Below are positions 10,811 through 20,058 of a stretch of DNA of 64,000 nt, one piece after another (positions within the stretch are counted from its first letter, which is position 1; every line of letters starts with the position of its first letter). Origin of the DNA: Lucinisca nassula (lineage: Eukaryota > Mollusca > Bivalvia > Lucinida > Lucinidae); contig OY757012.1 of the NCBI GenBank assembly GCA_963580285.1, forward strand, positions 167,574,652 through 167,638,651, given 5' to 3'. The position numbers and the translations under genes were made by a program. Below the pieces are notes generated by a model that was not told the origin of the DNA, made no database searches, and saw only the letters and a program-made list of their open reading frames with translations.

Positions 10811-11357
10811 GCATCACGAGAACAAGTCCTTCCCCTAAACCTCAGTTAAAATAGAGAAAACTGGGGTTTAAGAGGGTTTACATTATTTTTCTTATTTCTG
10901 CTCCAAGACATAGGTTGTTGGTCCTAGTGAGACCCGCCGAGGCGGTTCTAATGAGCGTCAACAACCTATGTTTGAGTATAAATAAGAACAAGAGCACCGC
11001 ATGCGGGTGCCAACGCTCGGCTGCAAAAATTCTAAGTCGAAAAAGGGGCATACCTGTGCCAAAAATATTTTGAGGCTTACCTCATCAATTGGCATGAGTT
11101 CCTCTTTTCAAAATGAACAACTAGTCTGAGTTTCAAGTAAATATGTTCAGTAATGACAGAGATATTACAAAATGTCCAAGTTTTTGCACGACGACGCAGA
11201 CGGCGACAAAGACGCAGACGAGGCCAGAGCTATGACAATACCTCTTTGTTTTCTTCGAAAACAGCCAAGCTAAAAATAAAGCAGATTTTCATCAGAAAAA
11301 TAGCTAATTTGGAGATGCGAAAAAAATGCACTATGTCACATGGCTGTGTTATCATAA
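10811..11357. mobile_element. PAL1 MITE split by a Helitron-like insertion
   Basis: The left half (10811-10987) has CATCACGAGAACAAGTCC, the GGGGTTTAAGAGGG block and the central palindrome in diverged form (CCCGCCGAGGCGGTTCTAA). The right half resumes at about 11277 with CAGATTTTCATCAGAAAAAT and ends near 11355 with GTGTTATCATAAT, the expected PAL1 right terminus. The element at 10988-11273 lies between them. Confidence 0.7.
10988..11273 (+). mobile_element. short Helitron-like element inside PAL1
   Basis: Begins ACAAGAG with a small hairpin (GCACCGCATGCGGGTGC) and CGCTCGG. It has a GACGCAGACG-type microsatellite at 11190-11225 and ends GCCAAGCTAA, with an AGCT..AGCT hairpin before CTAA. It lacks the tandem core of its relatives. 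The insertion point is after TATAAATAAG(A) in PAL1, the same place as at 5864. Confidence 0.65.
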
Positions 11358-11690
11358 TAGATTCAGTGTTGTAGCAAAACTTTTAACATTTTTCAACATT
11401 GGATGAACAGCAGGGATGATCATATGATAAATACAAAACAAAGCAGATAAATGCAGAAGTGTAGCACCCTCTACACAAAAAAACACAATTGTATTATGCA
11501 TTACCTACATTGATCACTCTTAATGGAAAGAATTTGGCTACCCTTAGGGGAAAAAAATCTTCCCTGTAAGCATTCCCAATTTCGCAATGATATCATGGAA
11601 TGATATTTCAAAATTTTTTGGTTTTTATATGATGTGAAAAATCATTGAGCACTTTCCTTTAAATGAAAAGTGAGAACTTTTGAGCTGTAC
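11358..11690. other. no recognisable feature
   Basis: AT-rich sequence without a supported gene, repeat family or hairpin. Short A-runs only. Confidence 0.4.
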
Positions 11691-11699
11691 TCGTATCAA

Positions 11700-11935
11700 G
11701 TGAAAATGTCTTAAGAGATGCGAGTCCAGAGAAGCCCGATCTGTCTGTGGCTCCACGCAGTTTGACGTGGCTGTCCTTTTGCCTTTCTGCTGTTGGTGTT
11801 GCCATTAGGGTCTAGTTGTTTCTTATTCGTGCTTCTTTCCCTGTGGTGTCTCTGATGGGAGCTATGTGCTAACTGTATTGATTCCTGATCATTGCCTTCA
11901 CTTCTATTTTGCTGGCAAATTACAGTCAACCTTCA
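11700..11935 (+). mobile_element. 3' tail of the Penelope-like retroelement, 5'-truncated
   Basis: GGCTGTCCTTTTGCCTTTCT, the TCTCTGATGGGAGC block and TGATTCCTGATCATTGCC match the tail seen at 26597, 57000 and (inverted) 34054, 23605 and 58010. Only the 3' end of the element is present. Confidence 0.6.
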
Positions 11936-12127
11936 GGCTAAAGCTTCTTAAGTCTGAGAGGACAAACTGCACTCACTGAGTAGATGTGCAAACACATTTT
12001 TGCATTCCCTATGCATAAACACACCTGTAGGGACATTTTCATTTGACCTGACTAATGTAAATTGTAAAACCTATATAATTATGAAAGGCAAACCCATCTT
12101 AAACAGGAAACATCCAAACAGGACATT

Positions 12128-12159
12128 GGCAAACAGTGCATGCCCCGATCAGACCCTGC
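12128..12159. repeat. PAL2 half-palindrome at the edge of PAL1
   Basis: GGCAAACAGTGCATGCCCCGATCAGACC is one arm of PAL2. The second arm is missing and PAL1 begins directly after it, so the PAL1 insertion or a deletion removed the rest. Confidence 0.5.
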
Positions 12160-12441
12160 ACATTACGAAAACATGCCTATACAAATACATTGTCAATTTT
12201 ATCACTGAAAATATGAGCATTTTAAGATGAAAAATTGTGATATTTTTCTTATTTCTGCTCAAAATATAGATTTTGGGTACTCGTTAGAACCGCCTCATTG
12301 AGGCGGTTCTAACTAGTACCCACAATCTATATTTTAGAGCAGAAATGAGAAAAATAAGGGTTTCCCCTGTAAACCCCAGTTTTACTATATAAAAGTGGGG
12401 TTCAAGGGGGTCAAAATGATATAGGTGTGTTTTCGTGATGA
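12160..12441. mobile_element. PAL1 palindromic MITE, complete
   Basis: Inverted ends CATTACGAAAACATGCCTAT and GGTGTGTTTTCGTGATGA. The central ~60-bp near-perfect palindrome (12268-12335) is built from GGGTACTCGTTAGAACCGCC and its complement, with one uncompensated mismatch (CTAACTAG). Both flanks show the TTTTCTTATTTCTGCTC and TATAAAAGTGGGG blocks. Confidence 0.85.
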
Positions 12442-13234
12442 AATGCAATGGTTGGTGGCATTCTAAAAAGGTCTGCACTGTTTATGAAAGGTACAGCCAC
12501 TTTCTAAATGAATTTCTATAAATTATTTAAGATGTTAAAACATTCATTTTTATAAATACAGTCAAGTCCCGTAACATTGCGGTCTGCAGTCTGAATTTCA
12601 GTAACTGTATCCCTCATAAACAGTTTCACTATTATGAGTGGATCTGCATTAAGTTTAACTTAGCCCGTAAAAGATGGGCTTTCACGTGCAGATGTGCCAG
12701 TTTCGCGGCATTTTTCAATTTCTCATAGTATGAAAAATCCGAGGATTGCCTAAGTCAAGATTTGGTTTTAAACTAACCAAAGGCACAATGGTTTTGTATT
12801 CAAACTTTCTGCATATGACAACATTAAAAAGATCTAATCGACAACTTATTTGCGCCCACCCTTGTGTTTAAATAGCTCAAAATACCTGACAAGTGCAATG
12901 TTGGGCGACAAAACTGGCAATTCGATTTCAAGGGCTACCTCTGTTCAAAGTATTCTTGCCCTGCCTGCTGAAAATTTCAGAGACAAATTTTCATAGAATA
13001 TACTTGATAGAGAAGTTTTGCAATGTTTTTTTTTATTGCGGATTTTGTGTGACGACTGAGAAAAAGTTATACGCGGCGATCAAATCTTTATGTGTGCAAT
13101 GATGCCGGACTGCACCGTAAGTGAAACTGTTCTGTCACAGGAAAACCTGTGTTTTACCTGTATTCAACATCTTAGCAGCATTAGGAAAACACATCCATGC
13201 TATGCATTGCCTTCTCATTGTGGCAAAATGATAT
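12442..13234. other. no recognisable gene
   Basis: AT-rich single-copy-looking DNA. Short open frames at 12893-13102 and 13090-13272 show no domain, signal or homology that could be recognised, and are not called. Confidence 0.4.
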
Positions 13235-13249
13235 TTTTCCTGAGAAAAA

Positions 13250-13440
13250 ATGTTACACTTTTCTTATTCTGATTCAAACACAGACTGTGGGTACTAGATA
13301 GAACCGCCTCAAACGAACAAGCACCTACAACCTATGTTTTGAGTATAAATAAGAATAATACCACAAAATTTTCATCAGAAAACTAACTGTTATGGAGATA
13401 TGAAACAATGCACTATGTCGATTGGATGTGTTATCAAAAT
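13250..13440. mobile_element. PAL1 MITE, degenerate centre
   Basis: GTGGGTACTAGATAGAACCG is present but the right arm is shortened to CAAACGAACAAGCACC. The right flank TTTTCATCAGAAAACTAAC and GCACTATGTCG with GTGTTATCAAAATG match the family end. Confidence 0.65.
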
Positions 13441-13600
13441 GTCATCATCTTATTAAGAATACGAATGTCAGCTTTAACTCATTTAAATATGTTATCCTAG
13501 AGCACATTTGAGCTACCTCCAAAACAATTAAAATAAAAAATAAATTAATGATAACATCAACAATAATAAAACAACAACAAAAGCAGCAACAAAATATAAA

Positions 13601-15117
13601 ACAAGAGTTGTCAGAAGACAACATAGCTCGCCTTTGGGGGCCTAAGATGGATGAGGGCAAGTTATCAAAAAAAATTTCTTCTGTAAAACAGCCCAATAGA
13701 CTGCAGCAAATGAAAGAGAACCAAAATGTACCCCTAATCATCCTGTTTTCAAGCCTTTCTACTGCAAAAAAAAAAAAAAAGGAAAAAGAAATCTATATTT
13801 GATAAAAAAAAATTCTACAAACTACCAAGTAATAACAAGGCATCACAGACGATACAAATCCCCTCGAGCAAGACAAATTAAAAAAAAATCTAGCCTAGCA
13901 TTTGTGTAAAATTAAATTATATCCATCAATAAATGTAGGTACTTAAGAGTGATGACAAAGATTTTCTAAAAATAGCCACAGTGACCTTGACTTTGAGCCC
14001 CAGACCCTGAAAGTTGAACTTCATACCCAACATTTGTATGAAGTTATCTTAAAATCCATCAATTAATCTGGACACTAGAGCAATGATCAAGTTTTTCTAA
14101 AAAATAGCCACAGTGACCTTGATCTTCAGCCCCTGACCTGGAAAGTCAAAGTCACTCAAGATATCATCATACCAAACATTTGTGTCAAGGTATATTAAAA
14201 TCCATCAATAAATGAAGGCGCAAGAGCGATGACAAAAGTTTTTCTAAAAATAGCCACAGTGACCTTGACCCTCAGCCCCAGACCCTGAAAGTCGAACTCG
14301 CTCAAGATATCATCATTGCCAACATTTTTGTGAAGTTATATTAAAATCCATCCATAAATGAAGGCACTAGAGCGATCACAAAGTTTTTTCTAAAAATAGC
14401 CACGGTGACCTTGACCTTCAGCCCCGGAACCTGAAAGTCGAACTTGCTAGAGATATCATCATACCCAACATTTGTGTGAAGTTATATTAAAATCCATCAA
14501 TAAATTAAGGTGCAAGAACGATGACAATGTTTTTTTTCTAAAAATAGCCACAGTGACCTTGACCCCGTGACCCTGAAAGTAGTGACCTTGACCTTAGGCC
14601 CCAGACCCCTGAAAGTCAAAGTCACTCGAGATATCATTATACCAAACATTTCAGTGAAGTTATATTAAAATCCATCAATAAATGAAGGCGCTAGAGCAAT
14701 GACAATGTTTTTCTAAAAATAGCCACAGTGACCTTGACCTTGAGCGCCAGACCCCGCTATGTTTTTAAAAAGAAAAAAAAAAACGTTCCTCCCCCAGGAT
14801 TTGAACTCACGCAGCTTGCAGGTAAACTTTAACACAGAGAAGTAAGTGAGGTAATACAGAGGAAAATATTAACTTCTCAAAAAGTCCAATTTAAGCCAAA
14901 AAACCTGTAAAATGAAGTACAATGATAATGTTAAATATTGTTTTTTTAGAAATTATTAATTATATATTCAAAACAAAGTTGAAAAACATCACATATAAGA
15001 GCTTGCAGGTAAACTTTAACCAAATGCGGACGCCGACGCTGACGCCGACGCCGATGCTGACGCCGGACGCCCGGGGGTATGGCAATAGCTCCCCCTTACT
15101 TTCGTAAGGCGAGCTAA
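13601..15117 (+). mobile_element. Helitron-like element with ~145-bp tandem core
   Basis: Begins ACAAGAGTTGTCAGAAGACA (5' hairpin GTTGTC..GACAAC) then AGCTCGCC. Its core is about six units of ~145 bp with the landmark ATAGCCACAGTGACCTTGA (13971, 14103, 14258, 14393, 14545, 14719). A GACGCC microsatellite lies at 15025-15075, and it ends with the hairpin AGCTCCCCCTTAC..GTAAGGCGAGCTAA and a T, as a Helitron 3' end inserted next to T would. The core is unrelated to the 167-bp core, but the ends are alike. Confidence 0.7.
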
Positions 15118-15198
15118 TGACTGAATGGCTGAGAATTTAAGGCTGGCTGAGAAAAACTGCATCTTAAAGTGTTATCCCTGAATCTTCTTGCATACAGA

Positions 15199-15262
15199 AA
15201 ACAGTGTGGACCCTGATCAGACTGCTCCTAGAGGAGCAGTCTGATCAGGGTCCACACTGTTT
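15199..15262. repeat. PAL2 palindrome, perfect
   Basis: A 64-bp palindrome without mismatches: AAACAGTGTGGACCCTGATC opens the left arm and the right arm is its exact complement, with GCTCCTAGAGGAGC at the centre. It is the best-preserved PAL2 core in the window. Confidence 0.85.
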
Positions 15263-15546
15263 GCAACAATGACTTGAAAAATAACCAGCAGATGACAAAA
15301 CAGATGACAATTGTTGTGACTGGCATCTAAAGAGTTAATGGGATAATCAATTAATCAATCGATAAATTCCACAAAAATGATCATTACTGATTTGTTAATA
15401 ACTGATTAATTGATTTCTGTGCCTGTTACATGTAAATATTAACCCTAAGTATTCAGACACCTCAAATCCTTACCATAATTGTTTTATAATCTGAAAAAGT
15501 ACAATTTAGTACCAAATGCTGTGTCTAAAAATGTCTGGAAGTAATG

Positions 15547-15612
15547 CAAATAGTGTAGACCCAGATGAGATGCCACATTCTAGGATGCCTTTTTCTGGGT
15601 TCACAATGTTTG
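15547..15612. repeat. PAL2 palindrome, decayed
   Basis: AATAGTGTAGACCCAGATGA pairs imperfectly with TCTGGGTTCACAATGTTTG on the right. Confidence 0.5.
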
Positions 15613-15746
15613 ATCTGGCCTGTCTCTCTGAAAACATATCATAAGAATGTGGCTGAGACAATAAACCAGAAAGGTAAAATTATGTTATTCAGTTATTAAT
15701 AATCAAATACCGATCACTAAGGAAGGACTGGTAATCGATTATCTAT

Positions 15747-16340
15747 TCAGCTTTGACTGGCCAGCCCTAGTGAGAATTGTTCTTGTGCCATCTCTTCAAT
15801 ATAGCTTTTATGTTTAGATATATGTTTTTTCAAGTTTCCAGAATGTCTAAACCCCACACCACAGACTCCACAAACTAATGGGCGTTCTCCTGTATGTATA
15901 AGCATGTGTTCTCTCAGTATTATAGCACGTGTAAACTCCCTGCCACACAAACCACATGAATGCATCTTTTCCCCGGTATGGATCAGCATATGTCTCTGTA
16001 GACTTGTGGCACGTGTAAAATGCTTATTGCATACATTACAGTAATGCGGTCTGTCTCCAGTATGAGTAGCCATGTGCCGCTGCAGATCTCCTGACTGAGA
16101 ACATTGTTTGCCACAAAGTGTGCAGCTGTAAGGTTTCTCTCCGGTATGTATTAGCCAGTGTCGCCGTAGATTGAACTCCTCAACAAACAACTTCCCACAC
16201 ACTTCACACTGATGTTGTTTATCCCCACCGCCATGGACAACATTGACATGCTTCTTCAACCCGGCCTTGGAGCACAATTTAATTCCACATATACTGCAAA
16301 TAGTATCTACTATATTCTTCTCTCCTGATCCAGTTCTCAT
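15747..16340 (-). CDS. C2H2 zinc-finger protein, six fingers
   Basis: A 197-residue probable nuclear DNA-binding protein. Six tandem C2H2 fingers are intact: C15/C18/H31/H36, C45/C48/H61/H65, C73/C76/H89/H93, C101/C104/H117/H121, C129/C132/H145/H149 and C157/C160/H173/H177. The H-T-G-E/D-K/R-P linkers between fingers 2-6 are typical of Kruppel-type transcription factors; finger 1 is separated by a Gly-rich linker. The ATG at 16340 is chosen because an in-frame stop lies five codons upstream. A TTTATTGCAG acceptor-like site at about 16364 suggests a spliced 5' UTR, so the coding part may be a single exon. No KRAB, BTB or other effector domain is present, and the tail after the last finger is short. 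Ortholog identity cannot be given from sequence reading alone. The frame has no lesions amid decayed repeats, which supports a functional host gene. Confidence 0.8.
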   Translation of the reverse strand: MRTGSGEKNIVDTICSICGIKLCSKAGLKKHVNVVHGGGDKQHQCEVCGKLFVEEFNLRRHWLIHTGEKPYSCTLCGKQCSQSGDLQRHMATHTGDRPHYCNVCNKHFTRATSLQRHMLIHTGEKMHSCGLCGREFTRAIILREHMLIHTGERPLVCGVCGVGFRHSGNLKKHISKHKSYIEEMAQEQFSLGLASQS

Positions 16341-16427
16341 TTTAACTATTTTTTATCTCTCTGCAATAAATAAAATGAGACTCGAATGTACTCTGTTAAT
16401 CATATGTATTCAAACAAATATGCCTGA

Positions 16428-16495
16428 GCAAACAGTGTAAACCCAGATGAGTTGCCACAGGATGTAACATCCAAACAGGGTCTACATTGTTGGCG
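16428..16495. repeat. PAL2 palindrome, decayed
   Basis: GCAAACAGTGTAAACCCAGA on the left and GGGTCTACATTGTT on the right are imperfect inverted partners. Confidence 0.5.
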
Positions 16496-16499
16496 CAAA

Positions 16500-16677
16500 G
16501 TATAGATTGTGGGTACTCGTTAGAACCGCCTCATCGAGGCGGTTCTAACGAGTACCCACAATCTATATTTTAGAGCAGAAATAAGAAAAATAAGGTTTAC
16601 CCCTGTAAACCCCAGTTTCACTGTATAAAAGTGGGGTTCAAGGGAGTAAAAACTATATAGATGTGTTTTCGTGATGG
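16500..16677. mobile_element. PAL1 MITE, left end missing
   Basis: Starts inside the central palindrome (TATAGATTGTGGGTACTCG), which is intact on both arms, and continues to the right end GTGTTTTCGTGATG. The left ~110 bp are lost at the junction with PAL2. Confidence 0.75.
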
Positions 16678-16855
16678 TCTATTGTTTAGGAAAATTAAGT
16701 CCGCATGTTTCAATATGTTAACTTGGGTGACCCTGGTAAACATTTCGTGGAACTTATTGAAACTGAGAGTTAATGTAACTTGCTGGTTTGTGTCACGTGT
16801 GGTGCTTCTATAGTTGTTTGCATGAAATTTCTATGGATTTCACACTTCATTATCC

Positions 16856-17033
16856 TTAATTTATTTTATTTTTATTTTATTTTTTTATTTATTAATTTAT
16901 TTATGTTTAGACTGTACTTAGTCTGAATTTCCACAAGAAACTTTCCCGTCTTACATTCAATACGATCATCCTTAATCGAACCCACGACCCCTGGTATACG
17001 AGGTGAAAAGTTTAACCACTATGCCAGGGAGGC
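16856..17033 (-). mobile_element. SINE-E, tRNA-headed
   Basis: On the minus strand the head reads TGGCATAGTGGTTAAAC (A box) and GTGGGTTCGATTAAGG (B box). The plus-strand left side is a T-rich run (16856-16905) that would be the A-rich 3' tail. No other copy was noticed in the window. Confidence 0.6.
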
Positions 17034-17059
17034 TACTAATGTTGAATGTCGAAAGAAAA

Positions 17060-20058
17060 ACAAGAGGTCCATGGGCCACTATGCTCACCAGAGTTCAGGC
17101 GGGCACTGCCCACTGGCAGCCATGTATGGTTTCAACTAATCGAATATTAAGTCTCCCAAACGAACCCCCATTCCATGTGGACTCTGTATATGAAATACCG
17201 TATTCGACCTATTTACCGCACCGTGCTCTTAGTTTTTTCAAAACTGTATGAAAATATTGTGGTGAAAAATCTACCTACTAAGCGCACACTCAATACGAAA
17301 AAAATACCAAAAAAAAGCTTCCGATTGATTATTTTATAGAGTTGAATTTCAGCAAAGGGGTTCACCACATATACATATGACTGTCCGGGTCAAAGATGCA
17401 GCGAAACTCAATATGAATTTGTTGGGAGGTTACTGTAAAGTGTGCGCTTGTGTATTTTTTCCAGAAAAAGCTTGGGTGTGCGCTTATAGGAGCATGTGCG
17501 GTAAATAGGTCGAATACGGTATTAGGCCTTTTATGAAGTGAAGGGGTGGGACATGGATCCAGCAGAGCCCAGGTTGGTATGACTGAATGTGTCTTATCAT
17601 AAGGAACAAGAATATATATGGTTTAGTGGTGAGGATGTGTACAGTTCCAGAGATATATGGCCTTTTAAGCTGTGGAGGGGTTGAAGCATGGCCCTGGCAG
17701 ACACCAGGAAATCCAAGATTGTTGTCTTATCATTAGGATCAAGAAAATATATACTGTTTAGGAGTGGGGATCTGAACTGTTTCTGAGATATGAGGCCTTC
17801 TTATGAAGTGAAGAGGAGAGGAATGGCCCCTGTGGACCGCCAAGTTGGTGTGACTGAAAGTGTCTAATTACAAGGAACAAGAATATATATGATTATGAGG
17901 TGGGGATCTTAATGGTGTCTCAGATATGTGGCCTTTTATGAAGTGAAGGTGTGGGCCATGGCATCGACACATCGCCCTAGCACGAATACACCAAGGTTGA
18001 TGTGACTGAATGAGTCTTATCAAAAGGAACACAAATATACATGCCTTAGGGGTGGGGATCTGAACAGTTTCTGAGATATATGGCATTTTATGAAGTTGGC
18101 GCATGGCCCCAGCGCACCCTGGGAGACCCCTAGGTTGGTATCACTAAATGTGTCTTATCAAAAGGAATAAGAGTATATATTGTTTAGGGATGGGAATCTA
18201 AATGGTTTCTGAGATATTGAGCCTTTTACAAAGTGGAGGGGCTTGGGCATGGCCCGGCACATCCCAGGGGACACAGGTTGGTGTCACTGAATGCGTCTTA
18301 TCATAAGAAACAAAAATATATATGGTTTTGGGGTGGGGATCTGAATGGTTTCTGGGATATATCGCCTTTTATGAAGTGGAGGGGTGAGACATGGCCCCGG
18401 CACACCCTGGGAGACCCCTAGGTTTGGTATCACTGAATGCCTCTTATTATAACGAACAAGAATATATATGGTTATGGGGTGGGGATCTAAACGGTTTCTG
18501 AGATATTGGGTCTTTTATGAAGTGGAGGGGGTGGGGCATGGCCTGGGCACATCCAAGTGGACCCCATGGTTGATGTCACTGAATTCATCTTATCATAACA
18601 AACACGAATATATATGGCTTTGCTGTGGGATCTGAAAGGTTTTTGAGATATATCTCCTTTTTATGAAGTGGAGGGGTGGTGCATGGCCCCGGCGCACCCT
18701 GGGTGACCCCTAGGTTGAAATCTCTGAATGCCTCTTATCATAAGGTACAAGAATATATATGGTTAAGGGGTAGGATCTGAACAGTTTCTGAGCTATTGGG
18801 CATTTGATGGGGTGGAGGGGGTGAGGCATGGCCCAGGCACATCCAAGGGGACCCCCAGGTTGGTGTCATTGAATGTTTCTTATCATAAGAAACAAGAATA
18901 TATATGGTTTTGGGGTGGGGATCTGGATTGTTTCTGAGATATATCGCCTTTAATGCATGGAATGGAGGGGTGGGGCATGGTCCTGGCGCACCCTGGGAGA
19001 CACCTAGGTTGGTATCACTGAATGCGTTTTATCATAAGGAACAAGAATATATATGGATTAGGGCTGGGGATCTCAACGGGTTCTGAGATATTGGGTCTTT
19101 TACAAAGTGAAGGGGGTGGGGGACATGGCCCGGGCACATCTCAGGGGCCCCCAGGTTGGTGTCTCTGAATGCGTCTTATCATAAGAAACAAGAATATATA
19201 TGGTTTTGGGGTGGGGATCTGGATTGTTTCTGAGATATATCGCCTTTAATGCATGGAATGGAGGGGTGGGGCATGGTCCTGGCGCACCCTGGGAGACACC
19301 TAGGTTGGTATCACTGAATGCGTTTTATCATAAGGAACAAGAATATATATGGATTAGGGCTGGGGATCTCAACGGGTTCTGAGATATTGGGTCTTTTACA
19401 AAGTGAAGGGGGTGGGGGACATGGCCCGGGCACATCTCAGGGGCCCCCAGGTTGGTGTCTCTGAATGCGTCTTATCATAAGAAACAAGAATATATATGGC
19501 TTTGGGGGGAGAATCTAACGGTTTCTGAGATATTGGGCCTTTTTCGAAGTGGAGGGGGTGGGGCATGGACCAGGCACATCCCAGGGGACCCCCAGGTTGG
19601 TGTCACTGAATGCGTCTTATCATAAAAAAATATATATGGTTTAGGGGTGGGGATCTGAATAGTTTCTGAGATATATGGCCTTTTATGCACTGGAGGGGGT
19701 GGGGCATGGCCCCGGCATAAAAGACTGTGGCTCAAAGAGATTCATTCGAGGAATATTTCTATAAAAGTTTTGTCAAAATATCTGCAAAGGTTTGGCAGTA
19801 AATTCCATTTTTCTATTTTACCCATTATAAGTCTATGGAAACTCTAAGTTGCCATAGCAACCAAACTAATGAGCCGATTTTCATTAAAAAACACGAATTT
19901 TCAATCCCCTGCCCAAGGATGTTACAGATGAAATTTGGGCTGAATAGGCCCAGTGGCTTCAGAGGAGATGTCGTTTTAAAATGTTGACGCTAGACGACGA
20001 CGATGGACAGCTGCCTATCCTACAAGCTCCCCCGGAGCCTTCAGTTCTGGTGAGCTAA
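17060..20058 (+). mobile_element. 3-kb Helitron-like element with ~148-bp tandem core
   Basis: Starts ACAAGAGGTCCATGGGCCAC with CTATGCTCACC and ends with the AGCTCCCCC..GGTGAGCTAA hairpin-CTAA. The core (17520-19735) has about fifteen units of ~148 bp marked by GAATATATATGG and GTGGGGATCTGA. Units 18903-19198 and 19199-19494 are a 296-bp exact two-unit duplication, pointing to recent array expansion. A GACGACGACGATGGAC stretch precedes the 3' end. A TA-flanked MITE (17198-17519) sits near the 5' end. Frames inside the array are repeat artefacts. Confidence 0.7.
17198..17519. mobile_element. MITE with TA target duplication and 24-bp inverted ends
   Basis: CCGTATTCGACCTATTTACC starts the left end and its exact complement closes the right end, followed on both sides by TA (17196-17197 and 17520-17521). 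The neighbouring Helitron-like copy has the equivalent site without the insertion (TATATGAAACATTAGGCC at about 20194). TA duplication and inverted ends indicate the Tc1/mariner group. No transposase; 322 bp. Confidence 0.8.

Noticed and set aside
13548..13802. Gln/Lys-rich 84-codon frame
   Set aside because: Produced by an ACAACAACA-type simple repeat and an A-run at a Helitron-like start.
18904..19382. two identical 60-codon frames
   Set aside because: Consequence of the 296-bp exact array duplication; no domain and no start context.
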